Assembly (NCBI RefSeq): GCF_024331145.1
Contig: NZ_JANDJO010000003.1
Span: forward strand, 372,001-436,000
Reading direction: 5' to 3'
Origin: Shimia sp. CNT1-13L.2
GTDB lineage: Bacteria > Pseudomonadota > Alphaproteobacteria > Rhodobacterales > Rhodobacteraceae
Length of the DNA stretch: 64,000 bases
Shown here: positions 1 through 9,231 of the stretch, piece by piece
Layout: each line of letters opens with the position of its first letter
Position numbering within the stretch: position 1 is the stretch's first letter
Notes under the pieces: model-generated
Told to the model about the DNA's origin: nothing
What the model saw: only the letters and a program-made list of their open reading frames with translations
Databases searched by the model: none
Made by a program: the position numbers and the translations under genes

Positions 1-101
1 AAGTCCATCACGGCCGGGATTTCACGCAGGCGCGTGAAGAAGGAGATAGACAGGCGATCGATCTCGAGGATCGGGCCGTCGTAATCTGCCATTTTACTCA
101 T
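1..101 (-). CDS. Oligopeptide-type ABC transporter ATP-binding protein, N-terminus only (OppD-like)
   Basis: The N-terminal 33 codons of a minus-strand gene run off the left edge of the window. The sequence starts MSKMADYDGPILEIDRLSIS, and the segment L-x-I-D-x-L-S-I-S-F is the usual first strand of an ABC ATPase domain; the Walker motifs lie outside the window. It sits 93 bases after the stop of an OppC-like permease on the same strand, so it should be the ATPase that powers this importer at the inner face of the cytoplasmic membrane. A second in-frame ATG at 92 is also possible. The family call rests largely on gene order. Confidence 0.75.
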   Translation of the reverse strand, partial: MSKMADYDGPILEIDRLSISFFTRLREIPAVMD

Positions 102-194
102 GTTCCAGTCTCCCTGTTGGAGCGGTGGGGTGTTGACCCCGATGATTGTTCGTTGTCCGGGGACCGGCGCGGGGCCGGTCCCACACGGGGTTCA

Positions 195-1655
195 TCAGTC
201 GCGCAGGGACTCTTCGCGCAGACCGTCGGCCAGGAGGTTCAGACCCAGCACCAGGCTCAGCAGCGAGAAGGCCGGAACCAGCGCGGGGTGCGGATAGATC
301 GACAGCAGTTTACGGCCGTCATTGATCGTGGTCCCCCAGTCCGGGCTTTCCGGCGGCAGACCCAGGCCGAAGAAGCCCAAGGTCCCCAGAAGGATGGTGG
401 TGTAGCCAATACGCAGGCAGAAATCGACGATCAGCGGACCACGTGCGTTGGGCAGGATCTCCCAGAGCATGATGTACCACGGACCCTCGCCACGGGTTTG
501 CGCCGCTGCCACGTAGTCACGCGTCTGGATGTCCAGCGCGAGGCCACGCACGATGCGGAACACGGTGGGCGAGTTGACGAAGACCACCGAGACGAAGACC
601 ACGAGGATACCACCGGGGATATCGAACAGGTCCATCGAGGACGGCAGGATGTTGATGACCGTGCCCGGCGCCGAGATCAGCGACAGGTAGATCCAGACCA
701 TCACCACCATGATCCCCGCAAGAAGCGGTGTTCTGACACGCGGACGTGTGTAGTAGCGCGAGTTGATCAGGACGCCGACGAAGATGATCGGGAAGACGAA
801 CAGCACCATCGCCATGAAGGACGGGATGCCGGTTGCAACGATCTCGGGGGTCACCAGCAGGTAGAACAGCAGGATCACCGGGAAGGCGAGGATCAGGTTT
901 GCGAGGAACGACAGGCCGGTGTCCAGACGGCCACCGAAGTAGCCTGCCGGAAGGCCCAGCGTGATGCCGACCATGAAGGCAAAGAGCGTCGCCAGAGGCG
1001 CGATGCGGATCACGATCCACGAGCCTTCCACCATGCGGGAGAAGACGTCGCGGGCGAGGTTGTCGCCGCCGAGGATATACCAGCAGGCGGTACCGCATTC
1101 AGCCGCGTCTGCGCCGCGCATCGGGGTGCCGGGGACCTTGTTCTTCATGCCCGAGACCTGGGTCAGCGGGTCGTGGGTCGCAATCATGTCGAAGACGCCC
1201 GAGAAGATCGCGGTGTAGACCCAGAACATCACCAGGCCAAAGCCGATCATGCCGATGGTCGAGTCAAACAGCTTGCCGTAGAGGCCCAGTTTGCGCTTGT
1301 AGACGATCGACAGGATGAAGGTCACGAAGAGGGCCAGCCAGACCGGCGAGAAGCGGGCAGCCATCGCGCCGATGATGCCGGCCTTGCCGAAGGGCATGAC
1401 CATACCGGCGATGATGTAGAGCACTGCCAGCGCGATCAGGCCAAGGAGGCTGTATTTCGAGACCCTGGTGATCAGTTCGATCGGGCCGCTCCCGGCGCTC
1501 AGGGTGCCGTCAGCATTGGTGATGACCGCTGCCGGTTTGAAGATGAAGGACGACACGATCTGAAGCGCGACCGCGACGATGAAGATCACCGCGATGATGC
1601 TGAAGATCGGGTCGAGTACGGTTCCTACGGAGCCAGTCCAAGTCAGTTTTTCCAT
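195..1655 (-). CDS. ABC transporter permease, OppC/DppC type, with long N-terminal extension
   Basis: Inner-membrane permease of a peptide/nickel-type ABC importer, 486 residues. The C-terminal half is a normal OppC: the motif GGDNLARDVFSRM near residue 200, then membrane segments, and the ATPase-contact (EAA) loop around residues 378-410 (DYVAAAQTRGEG...LPNARGP). It ends in the typical LGLNLLADGLR. The N-terminal ~190 residues carry about four additional hydrophobic segments where a standard ~300-residue OppC has one. It is 12 bases downstream of the OppB-like gene and directly upstream of an OppD-like ATPase gene. The substrate is not readable from sequence; an oligopeptide or related solute is the family default. 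Confidence 0.9.
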   Translation of the reverse strand: MEKLTWTGSVGTVLDPIFSIIAVIFIVAVALQIVSSFIFKPAAVITNADGTLSAGSGPIELITRVSKYSLLGLIALAVLYIIAGMVMPFGKAGIIGAMAARFSPVWLALFVTFILSIVYKRKLGLYGKLFDSTIGMIGFGLVMFWVYTAIFSGVFDMIATHDPLTQVSGMKNKVPGTPMRGADAAECGTACWYILGGDNLARDVFSRMVEGSWIVIRIAPLATLFAFMVGITLGLPAGYFGGRLDTGLSFLANLILAFPVILLFYLLVTPEIVATGIPSFMAMVLFVFPIIFVGVLINSRYYTRPRVRTPLLAGIMVVMVWIYLSLISAPGTVINILPSSMDLFDIPGGILVVFVSVVFVNSPTVFRIVRGLALDIQTRDYVAAAQTRGEGPWYIMLWEILPNARGPLIVDFCLRIGYTTILLGTLGFFGLGLPPESPDWGTTINDGRKLLSIYPHPALVPAFSLLSLVLGLNLLADGLREESLRD

Positions 1656-1667
1656 GATCAGGCCTCC

Positions 1668-2753
1668 TTAGGAAATGCGGATACGCGGGTTGAGGTAAAC
1701 ATAGCCGATATCCGAGATCAGCTGTGTGAACAGAACCACGGCCACCGACACCACCGAAACCGCAAGGAGCATTTCGATGTCGTTGTTGCCTGCCGCCGTC
1801 ACCAGCTGGAAGCCGAAGCCGGGGTAGGAGAACAGCGTTTCCACGATCACCACGCCGTTCAGCAGCCAGGGGAACTGAAGCATGATGACGGTGAAGGGTG
1901 CGATCAGCGCGTTGCGCAGGGCGTGTTTCATCACGATGTTGCGGAAGCTGACGCCCTTGAGACGTGCCGTCCGGATGTACTGTGCGGTCATGACCTCGGC
2001 CATCGAGGCGCGGGTCATGCGGGCGATGTAGCCCATGCCGTAGAGCGCAATCGTGATAACGGGCAGGGTGAAGTTCTGGAGCGTGGCGTTGTCCATCGCG
2101 GATTTCGCCGTGCCTTTGAACAGGGCCTTGCCCTCGATCAGACCCCATTCATGCAGGATCGGGCCGAGACCGAAGCGGGTCGAGGCCAGAAGCGCGATGA
2201 AGATAACACCGGAGACGTATTCCGGCGTCGCGGTCGACAGGATCGAGAAGGTCGACAGGGTCCGGTCGGTGCCGCTGCCTTCACGCATACCGGCGAGAAC
2301 ACCGATGATGAGGGCTGAGGGCACCATGACGACCATGACCCAGAACATCAGCTTGCCGGTACTGGCAAGACGCGAACCGAGAACGTCGGACACCGGTGCC
2401 TTGGACACCGTCGAAAAGCCCCAGTCGCCCTGAAGGATACCGCAGTAGCGCGGCGTGTCTTCCGGCGCGACGCCGGGACGGACACACTTGCCGACAAGCG
2501 AACCGTCTTCCTTGACGGTACGGTGGCCGGGCATGAGGCCAAGCCACTGCGCGTATTTGATGGGTGTGGCCTGAAGATAGCCACGGTCTTCGAGGTAGCT
2601 CGCAACCGCTTCGTCGGACATACGGAAGTTGCCCTGCGTTTTCGCGAGTTTCTCGAGGTTGGGATAGAGGTTGGTCATGAAGAACACGATGAACGTCAGG
2701 CATAGTGCCGTGACAATCATCATGCCAACCCGCCTTAGAATAAACAGTCCCAT
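1668..2753 (-). CDS. ABC transporter permease, OppB/DppB type
   Basis: Partner permease of the importer, 361 residues. It starts with the typical MGLFILRRVG amphipathic segment and first membrane helix. A periplasmic insert of roughly 100 residues (about 30-135, containing two cysteines, C88 and C104 by rough count) follows before the remaining membrane helices. The EAA loop is visible near residues 255-285 (YIRTARLKGVSFRN...HALRNALIAP). It is first of the visible operon genes, and no periplasmic binding-protein gene precedes it, which is unusual for this family. The binding protein may be encoded after oppD outside the window, or elsewhere. Confidence 0.9.
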   Translation of the reverse strand: MGLFILRRVGMMIVTALCLTFIVFFMTNLYPNLEKLAKTQGNFRMSDEAVASYLEDRGYLQATPIKYAQWLGLMPGHRTVKEDGSLVGKCVRPGVAPEDTPRYCGILQGDWGFSTVSKAPVSDVLGSRLASTGKLMFWVMVVMVPSALIIGVLAGMREGSGTDRTLSTFSILSTATPEYVSGVIFIALLASTRFGLGPILHEWGLIEGKALFKGTAKSAMDNATLQNFTLPVITIALYGMGYIARMTRASMAEVMTAQYIRTARLKGVSFRNIVMKHALRNALIAPFTVIMLQFPWLLNGVVIVETLFSYPGFGFQLVTAAGNNDIEMLLAVSVVSVAVVLFTQLISDIGYVYLNPRIRIS

Positions 2754-2895
2754 TTGATCCCCTGTCGGTCTGTTCCAGTTGTGGTTGGGCCGGACCCGTT
2801 ATGCCTTGTCGTTGGTCTTGCGCCCTGATGGGCGAAGGGGTCCGAAGCGAAATCGACGGCCCTGCGAGGAGATGCAGGCCCGTTGCATAGTTCCA

Positions 2896-3003
2896 TTAGT
2901 GTTTTTGGGAAACGGCTACTCTCTGAAGCTCGCGGCGCGGTAAGGCGGCAGCGGCGGCAAAAAAGGTCAGGACAAGAAGTGCGCTTGCGAGAGCTGGCGT
3001 CAT
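2896..3003 (-). CDS. Possible 35-residue hydrophobic leader or membrane peptide upstream of the opp-type operon
   Basis: A short minus-strand frame lies in the 453-base stretch (2754-3206) between the OppB-like gene and the AraC regulator. It would encode MTPALASALLVLTFF followed by an alanine run and a basic tail. A G-rich stretch (GGGGGA) sits a few bases before the ATG. The hydrophobic core could be a membrane helix or a leader peptide. Nothing else convincing is seen in this gap, which should also hold the promoters of the transporter operon and of the AraC gene. Conservation would be needed to call it a gene. Confidence 0.3.
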   Translation of the reverse strand: MTPALASALLVLTFFAAAAALPRRELQRVAVSQKH

Positions 3004-3206
3004 GTATCCCCCGTTGGATGCGTTCACCGATCCGAAAATGAACGTTTATTGTTGTTTAGCATCGGGCCGATAAGGCCAGATCGGATCTTCGGACCCCCAT
3101 TCGGCACCAGAATGGACGCGCCGTCAATGTTCTCTATCGGCATAAACGTGACAAAAAACGACATATGCGGTGTCGAAAACTGACTGCCACACTCACAAAC
3201 CGGTGA

Positions 3207-4127
3207 TCAGCTGCCGTGCTGGGCGGTCTTTCGAATCTGGCTTGGGGCTGCGCCGAAGTGTTGTTGGCTGAAACGCGAAAAATAGGCGGCGCTGCCAAAG
3301 CCGAGACGGTCTGCGATTTCGTTCATCGGCAGGTCCGAGCGGGTCAGGAGGGTGCGGGCCTCATGCTGGATCATCTGGTTGAGCATGTCAGCAGCGGTCA
3401 GGCCGGCGCATTGGCGGCAGACCCGCGTCAGGTGAGTCGGGGTGATGTCGAGGTCTTCGGCATAGGCGGCCATCGGGCGGCCCGAGCGGAAATCCTCGGA
3501 CAGGAGATCGGAAAACCGGCGCACGATGCGTTCGGCGGCGGTGGCGCGCCCTGCTGGCCCTGCAATCTGCATCTGACGGCGCAGCCAGATCGACACGAGC
3601 GAGGCCACCGCGGTCAGGGCCTCGGTCAGCAGGGGACGATTTTCGTGGATTTCGCGGCGCAGGTCATCGAACAGACCGGTCAGTTCGGCCTGTGCGAGGC
3701 CGTCCTGAATGCGCAGTTGGTGGGTGCGGTCGGGCAGGTTGACGCGCCCGTCGGCAGGAATGACCAGTGCCTGACCCTGAACATGGCGACCGGCTTCCAT
3801 CGACAAAAGCTTGCCCGCAGGCACGAAGATCGCGTTATGCGCACCATAGCCGCGGCGCAGGCCATGCAGCAGGATTCTGCCCTGTCCACGAGTGATCCAG
3901 AGAAACAGGTGATGATCGCGGACATGCAGCTGTTCCAGCTGCCAGGGGCCGCCCAGCGTGAGCTGTGCGAGGGTCATGACCTGGATGCCGGATGTGGCGT
4001 GCGGCTGCACCGGAGCGGGTTGCGAATTGGCCGCAACATCAAGGGTTTCCCGGATAACAGCGCGCGGCTTATCCCCATGTGCCGTGCGTGTCATGAATGA
4101 TGGAATATGTAAACTTCTGTCCGTCAT
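3207..4127 (-). CDS. AraC-family transcriptional regulator
   Basis: DNA-binding regulator of about 306 residues. The N-terminal half resembles a cupin-type sensing domain (LFLWITRGQGRILLHG, then IFVPAGKL). The C-terminal ~100 residues form the AraC double helix-turn-helix: YAEDLDITPTHLTRVCRQ as the first and LPMNEIADRLGFGSAAYFSR as the second, ending FGAAPSQIRK. The reading frame extends to a TTG at 4136, but the ATG at 4127 is preferred; neither has a clear ribosome site, and an ATG at 4094 is also possible. It lies upstream of the opp-type operon on the same strand with a 453-base gap, so a regulatory link is only a guess. Confidence 0.88.
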   Translation of the reverse strand: MTDRSLHIPSFMTRTAHGDKPRAVIRETLDVAANSQPAPVQPHATSGIQVMTLAQLTLGGPWQLEQLHVRDHHLFLWITRGQGRILLHGLRRGYGAHNAIFVPAGKLLSMEAGRHVQGQALVIPADGRVNLPDRTHQLRIQDGLAQAELTGLFDDLRREIHENRPLLTEALTAVASLVSIWLRRQMQIAGPAGRATAAERIVRRFSDLLSEDFRSGRPMAAYAEDLDITPTHLTRVCRQCAGLTAADMLNQMIQHEARTLLTRSDLPMNEIADRLGFGSAAYFSRFSQQHFGAAPSQIRKTAQHGS

Positions 4128-4178
4128 CGAAGGCAAGGAATGACAGGCAGGTTCGATTCCGGCAAGCGTTAATTCACG

Positions 4179-5063
4179 TCACGTGGCCTGATCCGGGCGA
4201 TATCTTGCCCAAGTCTTCATTTTTGAGCGGAACCACGTGCGTTGCCGCTTGGCGAACTGTCGGGTGGCAATGGTGGCGCGTTCACAGGCTGTGTCCAAAT
4301 CCAGTTCGCCGTTGAGGTGGGCCATCAGCTCGGGGGCGCCAATTGCCTTGGCAGACAGGTGTTTGGGGTTCCAGATAGGGAGATTCGCGCGGGCTTCTTC
4401 AAGGGCCCCCAATTCGATCATGAGATCAAACCGCCGGGCGATGCGGTCGTTCAGCCAGTCTTTGTCGACGTCAAACAGGATGGGCACACAGGCGGCCTCG
4501 GGCAGCAGAGGGGCAGGGGTGTTGTCTTGCCATGCGGCAAGCGGTTGTCCGGTGGCGCGCAGCACTTCCCAGGCACGTTGAACGCGCATCGGGTTCAACT
4601 GGTCGATTCGCGCGGCGGTTTCGGGATCGAGTTCGGCAAGGAGGGATTCGAAACCGTCCTCGGCGACGCGTGCGTCTGCCTCGGCGCGGATTTCGGGCGG
4701 GGTTGCCGGGATGTCGGCCAGACCCTGTGTAAGGGCCGTGAAATAAAGGCCGGTGCCGCCGGTGATGATCGGACGCTGGTCGCCAGTGAGAAGCGGGGCG
4801 ACCTCGCGCAGCCAGTGGCCCACGGAATACTCGGCATCATGTGCGATGTGTCCATAAAGCGCGTGAGGCGCGCGCGATTCGTCTTCTTCCGAGGGCCGCG
4901 CGGTCAGGATGCGCCAGTTTTCATAGACCTGAATGGCATCGGCATTGACGATCACGCCGCCCTGCGTTTCCGCGATTTCCAGCGCCAGCGCACTTTTGCC
5001 GCTGGCGGTTGGACCGGCGATCAAGACCGGCTGGTCCGGGGATATGGGGGGCAGGTTGCGCAT
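4179..5063 (-). CDS. miaA: tRNA dimethylallyltransferase (isopentenylates A37)
   Basis: Transfers the dimethylallyl group of DMAPP to N6 of adenine 37 in tRNAs that read UNN codons. The protein is 294 residues, normal length. It has the P-loop [11 protein letters not shown] at residues ~17-27, then the DAIQVYENW segment equivalent to the conserved DS(M/A)QVY motif, GGTGLYF, and the C-terminal [14 protein letters not shown] signature. An SD-like GAGG precedes the ATG at 5063. It is divergent from pyrH with about 118 bases between the starts. Its substrate comes from the isoprenoid pathway whose genes dxr and ispDF are also in the window. Confidence 0.96.
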   Translation of the reverse strand: MRNLPPISPDQPVLIAGPTASGKSALALEIAETQGGVIVNADAIQVYENWRILTARPSEEDESRAPHALYGHIAHDAEYSVGHWLREVAPLLTGDQRPIITGGTGLYFTALTQGLADIPATPPEIRAEADARVAEDGFESLLAELDPETAARIDQLNPMRVQRAWEVLRATGQPLAAWQDNTPAPLLPEAACVPILFDVDKDWLNDRIARRFDLMIELGALEEARANLPIWNPKHLSAKAIGAPELMAHLNGELDLDTACERATIATRQFAKRQRTWFRSKMKTWARYRPDQAT

Positions 5064-5181
5064 CGACGCCTCGAGTTTTTCTGTGCCAGAGCCCGCGCAC
5101 GTGCATATCGCGCATTGAACCCGACGGTGTTTTCCGACATTTTGCGCGCAATCCTAAATCTTTGCGCAGATGGAGTGCAAT

Positions 5182-5916
5182 ATGACCGACGCGGCGCCCG
5201 AATCCGAAACCAAGTTCAATCGTGTGATGCTTAAGATTTCGGGGGAGGCGTTGATGGGGGACCAGGGCTTTGGCCTGCATCCGCCGACGGTCCAGCGGAT
5301 CGCCGAAGAGGTCAAACGCGTTCACGAGCTTGGCGTGGAAATCTGCATGGTGATCGGCGGCGGCAACATCTTCCGCGGTCTCAGCGGCTCGGCTCAGGGC
5401 ATGGAGCGCACCACGGCAGACTATATGGGAATGCTGGCAACGGTGATGAACGCGCTGGCGATGCAGTCGGCGCTGGAGGGCGTTGGCGTCTTTACCCGCG
5501 TGATCTCGGCCATTCGCATGGATGAGGTCTGTGAACCCTACATCCGCCGCCGCGCCGTGCGCCACCTTGAGAAAAAGCGTGTCTGCATCTTTGCCGCCGG
5601 CACCGGGAACCCCTATTTCACCACCGACACCGCCGCGACCCTGCGTGCCAACGAGATGGCCTGCGAGGCGATCTTCATGGGCAAGAACGGCGTGGACGGT
5701 GTTTACGACAAAGACCCCAAGGAACATGCCGACGCAGTGCGTTATGACAGCGTGAGCTATGACGACGTACTGGCCAAGCGCCTGAAGGTCATGGATGCGA
5801 GCGCCATTGCGCTGGCGCGTGACAACAACCTGCCTCTGATCGTGTTCTCGCTGGATGAGCCGGGTGGTTTCCGGGGAATTCTGGCGGGCAAGGGCACCTA
5901 TACAAAGGTCGGCTGA
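5182..5916 (+). CDS. pyrH: Uridylate kinase (UMP kinase)
   Basis: Phosphorylates UMP to UDP using ATP in pyrimidine nucleotide synthesis. It is a member of the amino-acid kinase fold, 244 residues from the preferred start. Motifs: [11 protein letters not shown] near the N-terminus, [10 protein letters not shown] for phosphate binding, and [15 protein letters not shown] for nucleotide binding. The frame also has an ATG at 5170, but GGAG at 5172-5175 lies six bases before the ATG at 5182, which makes 5182 the better start. First gene of the pyrH-frr-uppS-cdsA-dxr-rseP run, a very common bacterial order. Confidence 0.97.
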   Translation: MTDAAPESETKFNRVMLKISGEALMGDQGFGLHPPTVQRIAEEVKRVHELGVEICMVIGGGNIFRGLSGSAQGMERTTADYMGMLATVMNALAMQSALEGVGVFTRVISAIRMDEVCEPYIRRRAVRHLEKKRVCIFAAGTGNPYFTTDTAATLRANEMACEAIFMGKNGVDGVYDKDPKEHADAVRYDSVSYDDVLAKRLKVMDASAIALARDNNLPLIVFSLDEPGGFRGILAGKGTYTKVG

Positions 5917-5975
5917 AGCCGTTAGACTACGTGATGAAACCGGCCTTTGCGCCGCACAACGACAAGAGCAATACG

Positions 5976-6536
5976 ATGTCTGAAGAATTTGAACTTGATA
6001 CCGACGATCTGAACCGCCGCATGGAAGGTGCGATGAGCGCCCTGAAAACCGAATTCGCCTCGTTGCGGACGGGCCGCGCTTCTGCGTCGATCCTAGAGCC
6101 GGTCACCGTGGAAGCCTATGGCCAGCGCACGCCGATCAACCAGGTGGGTACCGTCAACGTGCCCGAGCCGCGCATGGTCACGATCAACGTCTGGGACAAG
6201 TCGCTGGTCAGCGCGGTTGAGAAGGCGATCATGAACTCGGGTCTGGGCATCAACCCGCAGACCAACGGCACCATCGTGATGCTGCCGATCCCGGAACTGA
6301 ACGAAGAGCGCCGCGCCGAACTGGCCCGCGTTGCCGCCCAGTATGCCGAAAGCGCCCGCGTTTCGATCCGTAACATCCGTCGTGACGGCATGGATCAGAT
6401 CAAGAAGGGCAAGGACAACATGTCGGAAGACGACATGAAGCTCTGGGAAGCCGAGGTTCAGGAGCTGACCGACAAATACATCAAGAACGTCGATGGTGCG
6501 CTTGAAACCAAGCAAGCCGAAATCATGCAGGTTTGA
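5976..6536 (+). CDS. frr: Ribosome recycling factor
   Basis: Works with EF-G to split the post-termination ribosome complex. From the ATG at 5976 the product is 186 residues, the normal length. It includes the conserved LRTGRAS motif near residue 31-37 and the C-terminal [10 protein letters not shown]. The frame is open back to 5931, but that would add 15 residues not typical of the family, so 5976 is chosen; the ribosome site there (AAGAG) is weak. It follows pyrH by 59 bases and its stop is 23 bases before the preferred uppS start. Confidence 0.97.
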   Translation: MSEEFELDTDDLNRRMEGAMSALKTEFASLRTGRASASILEPVTVEAYGQRTPINQVGTVNVPEPRMVTINVWDKSLVSAVEKAIMNSGLGINPQTNGTIVMLPIPELNEERRAELARVAAQYAESARVSIRNIRRDGMDQIKKGKDNMSEDDMKLWEAEVQELTDKYIKNVDGALETKQAEIMQV

Positions 6537-6559
6537 GCCTTTCAGGAAGGAACCGAGAC

Positions 6560-7285
6560 GTGGGAGCCAAAGACATTGGCGCGGCGGGTCCCCGTCACGT
6601 TGCAATCATCATGGATGGCAATGGTCGCTGGGCGCAGTCGCGCGGGCGGCCACGGCTTTTCGGGCACCATGCCGGTGCGCGCCGGGTGCGCGAGATCGTT
6701 GAGGCCTGCCCGGCAAATGGCGTCAAGTATCTGACAATATTTGCGTTTTCGACAGAGAACTGGAAGCGGACCCAGACCGAAGTGGCCGGTCTGATGAGCC
6801 TGTTCCGTCGCTACATTATGAAGGAAATGCAGGATTTCGTGCGCCAGAATGTGCGTGTGCGCTTTATTGGCGACCGTGTACGGCTGGACGAAAAACTGCG
6901 TTCCCTGATGGATGAGGCCGAGGAGTTGACCTCGCATTGCACGGGCACGAACCTGACCATCGCGCTGAACTATGGCGGCCGCGACGAGGTGGCCCGCGCC
7001 ACCCAGCGTCTGGCGCAAGACGTGGCTGATGGTCGGCTGAAGCCGGAAGATGTCGATGAAGAGACGCTGCCGAAGTACCTTGATACCTGCGTGCTGCCCG
7101 ATCCGGACCTTGTGATCCGGACCAGCGGCGAGGCGCGGATTTCGAACTTTCTTTTGTGGCAGTCGGCCTATGCCGAATACGAATTCATCGACACGCTGTG
7201 GCCCGATTTTACCAAGGACGTGTTCCACAAGCTGGTGTCCTCCTATGGCAGCCGCGAACGGCGCTATGGCGGGGTCAAGGCATGA
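6560..7285 (+). CDS. uppS: Undecaprenyl diphosphate synthase (isoprenyl transferase)
   Basis: Condenses isopentenyl diphosphate onto farnesyl diphosphate to make the C55 carrier lipid for cell-wall and O-antigen assembly. Motifs: IIMDGNGRWA (catalytic Asp and substrate loop), FAFSTENWKR, and the C-terminal DLVIRTSGEARISNFLLWQ. The frame can start at a TTG at 6533 overlapping the frr stop, but AGGAAGGA at 6544-6551 sits eight bases before the GTG at 6560, giving 241 residues, which is the preferred start. The stop overlaps the start of cdsA (ATGA). Confidence 0.96.
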   Translation: MGAKDIGAAGPRHVAIIMDGNGRWAQSRGRPRLFGHHAGARRVREIVEACPANGVKYLTIFAFSTENWKRTQTEVAGLMSLFRRYIMKEMQDFVRQNVRVRFIGDRVRLDEKLRSLMDEAEELTSHCTGTNLTIALNYGGRDEVARATQRLAQDVADGRLKPEDVDEETLPKYLDTCVLPDPDLVIRTSGEARISNFLLWQSAYAEYEFIDTLWPDFTKDVFHKLVSSYGSRERRYGGVKA

Positions 7286-8043
7286 GTGACGGCAAGTGGG
7301 GAGACCTTGGCGCGCGTGTCGTTTCGGCGATCGTGATGCTGGCCGTCGGGGCCGTTGGCCTTTGGCTTGGCGGTATCTGGTTCACGCTGCTTGTGGCGGC
7401 TGTTGGTGGCGGCATGATCTGGGAACTGGGGCGGATGATTGCCCCGGAGCAGACCGCGTTGCGGGTGTCGATGGGGGCGCTGACGGCGGCGGCCATCGTG
7501 CTGGCCGGGTTTCTGCCGGGTGAGGCGGTTCTGCCGGTTCTGGTTGCGCCTGCCATTGTCGGGGCCTCGCAGATTGCCAGGGACCGCTGGATTTATGCGG
7601 CCTATGCGGCGGGGCTGATGCTGGCCTGTTTTGGTATCACGCTTCTGCGCAACAAGTTCGGCATCGACTGGGTTGTCTGGCTGATCCTCGTGGTGGTCGC
7701 CACCGATGTTGCGGGCTATTTCGTGGGGCGGGTCGTTGGTGGCCCGAAGTTCTGGCCCAAGGTGTCGCCCAAGAAAACATGGTCGGGCACCGCTGGTGGC
7801 TGGGTGGCCGCGGGGATCGTGGGTGCCTTTTTCGGCGGACCGGCGGTGATTGCCTTGAGCCTTGCGGCGTCTTTCTGTTCACAGATGGGCGATGCCGCGG
7901 AAAGCGCGATCAAGCGCCGCACGGGGGTCAAAGACAGTTCCAACCTCATTCCCGGCCACGGCGGTCTGCTGGACCGGTTTGACGGGATGATGGGGGCTGC
8001 GCTTCTGGTGGTCGTGATCGGGGCATTGGTAGGATTACCGTAA
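7282..8043 (+). CDS. cdsA: Phosphatidate cytidylyltransferase (CDP-diglyceride synthase)
   Basis: Integral membrane enzyme that makes CDP-diacylglycerol from phosphatidate and CTP for phospholipid synthesis. The 253-residue protein is mostly hydrophobic. It has the family signature near the C-terminus: DVAGYFVGRVVGGPKFWPKVSPKKTWSG, then S-x-x-x-Q-x-G-D-x-x-E-S-x-x-KR, and KDSSNLIPGHGGLLDRFD at the end. The start at 7282 overlaps the uppS stop; an upstream in-frame ATG at 7156 lies inside uppS and is rejected. Its stop overlaps the dxr ATG. Confidence 0.95.
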   Translation: MSDGKWGDLGARVVSAIVMLAVGAVGLWLGGIWFTLLVAAVGGGMIWELGRMIAPEQTALRVSMGALTAAAIVLAGFLPGEAVLPVLVAPAIVGASQIARDRWIYAAYAAGLMLACFGITLLRNKFGIDWVVWLILVVVATDVAGYFVGRVVGGPKFWPKVSPKKTWSGTAGGWVAAGIVGAFFGGPAVIALSLAASFCSQMGDAAESAIKRRTGVKDSSNLIPGHGGLLDRFDGMMGAALLVVVIGALVGLP

Positions 8044-9218
8044 TGCGGAAAGTTTCGATTTTCGGGGCGACGGGCTCGATCGGGCAGAACACCATCGACC
8101 TGATCGCGCGCGATCCCGAAAGCTATGACGTGGTCGCCCTGACCGGCGGGCGCAACATTGCGCAGCTTGCGGAAGACGCCCGCCGCCTTGGGGCGGATGT
8201 GGCAGTAACGGCGCATGACGAACTGATGCCAGACCTGCGTGCAGCGCTCGAGGGCAGCGGTGTCGAAGCGGCCGCAGGCGGCGAGGCAATTGCCGAGGCT
8301 GCGGACCGGCCTGCCGACTGGGTGATGTCGGCCATCGTCGGCGCAGCGGGCCTGAAACCGGGTCTGCGGGCGCTGGAGCAGGGGGCGACGCTGGCGCTTG
8401 CCAACAAGGAGTCGCTGGTGACGGCAGGGCCGCTGATCATGGGCGCGGCCAAGGCGCATGACGCCCGTATCCTGCCGGTGGACAGTGAGCATTCGGCGGT
8501 GTTTCAGGGGCTGGTGGGCGAAGATTTCGACGCGGTCGAGCGGATCATCATCACCGCCAGTGGCGGGGCGTTTCGCGATTGGAGCCTTGAAGACATGGCG
8601 CGCGCCACGCCGGCACAGGCCTCGAGCCACCCGAACTGGAACATGGGGCAGCGGATCACGATCGACAGCGCCAGCATGTTCAACAAGGCATTGGAAGTCA
8701 TTGAAACCAAGGAGTTCTTTGGCTGTTCTCACGAGATGATCGAGGTGCTTGTTCATCCGGAATCGATGATCCATGCGCTTGTCGGTTTCAACGACGGGGC
8801 CTTGATGGCCCATGTTGGCCCGCCCGATATGCGCCATGCCATCGGCTATGCCCTGCATTGGCCCGAACGCCAGACCCTGCCGGTGGAACGGCTTGATCTG
8901 GCCCGTATCGGACAGTTCACCTTCCGCGCGCCCGATCCGGTGCGCTATCCGGCCCTGCGGCTTGCGCACGAGGTGCTTGAGGCGGGCGGTCTGAACGGTG
9001 CGGTGTTCAATGCAGCCAAGGAGCGGGCGCTGGACGGGTTCCTCGAGGGGCGCATCGGATTCCTGCAGATGGCAGAGGTTGTCGAGGAGGTTCTCGCGCG
9101 AATGTCATCCGATCCACGCCATAATAATGCCGAAATGACCCTTGATACCGTCTCGGAAACAGACCATCTCGCGCGGCAGGTGGCGGATGACGTCATGCGC
9201 GAATGGCAGAACAAATAG
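8043..9218 (+). CDS. dxr: 1-deoxy-D-xylulose-5-phosphate reductoisomerase
   Basis: Second step of the MEP isoprenoid pathway: converts DXP to 2-C-methylerythritol 4-phosphate with NADPH. 391 residues. It has the N-terminal dinucleotide motif GATGSIGQNT, the LANKESLVTAG loop, the metal-binding PVDSEHSAVFQ segment and the SSHPNWNMG substrate loop. Its start overlaps the cdsA stop by one base, so translation is probably coupled. IspDF in the same window supplies two later steps of the pathway. Confidence 0.97.
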   Translation: MRKVSIFGATGSIGQNTIDLIARDPESYDVVALTGGRNIAQLAEDARRLGADVAVTAHDELMPDLRAALEGSGVEAAAGGEAIAEAADRPADWVMSAIVGAAGLKPGLRALEQGATLALANKESLVTAGPLIMGAAKAHDARILPVDSEHSAVFQGLVGEDFDAVERIIITASGGAFRDWSLEDMARATPAQASSHPNWNMGQRITIDSASMFNKALEVIETKEFFGCSHEMIEVLVHPESMIHALVGFNDGALMAHVGPPDMRHAIGYALHWPERQTLPVERLDLARIGQFTFRAPDPVRYPALRLAHEVLEAGGLNGAVFNAAKERALDGFLEGRIGFLQMAEVVEEVLARMSSDPRHNNAEMTLDTVSETDHLARQVADDVMREWQNK

Positions 9219-9231
9219 GGCAGAGCGAAAC

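Noticed and set aside
117-2318. 733-codon plus-strand open frame
   Set aside because: It is antisense to both permease genes; its composition is dominated by D, H, R, E and Q with no domain, as expected for a GC-rich shadow frame.
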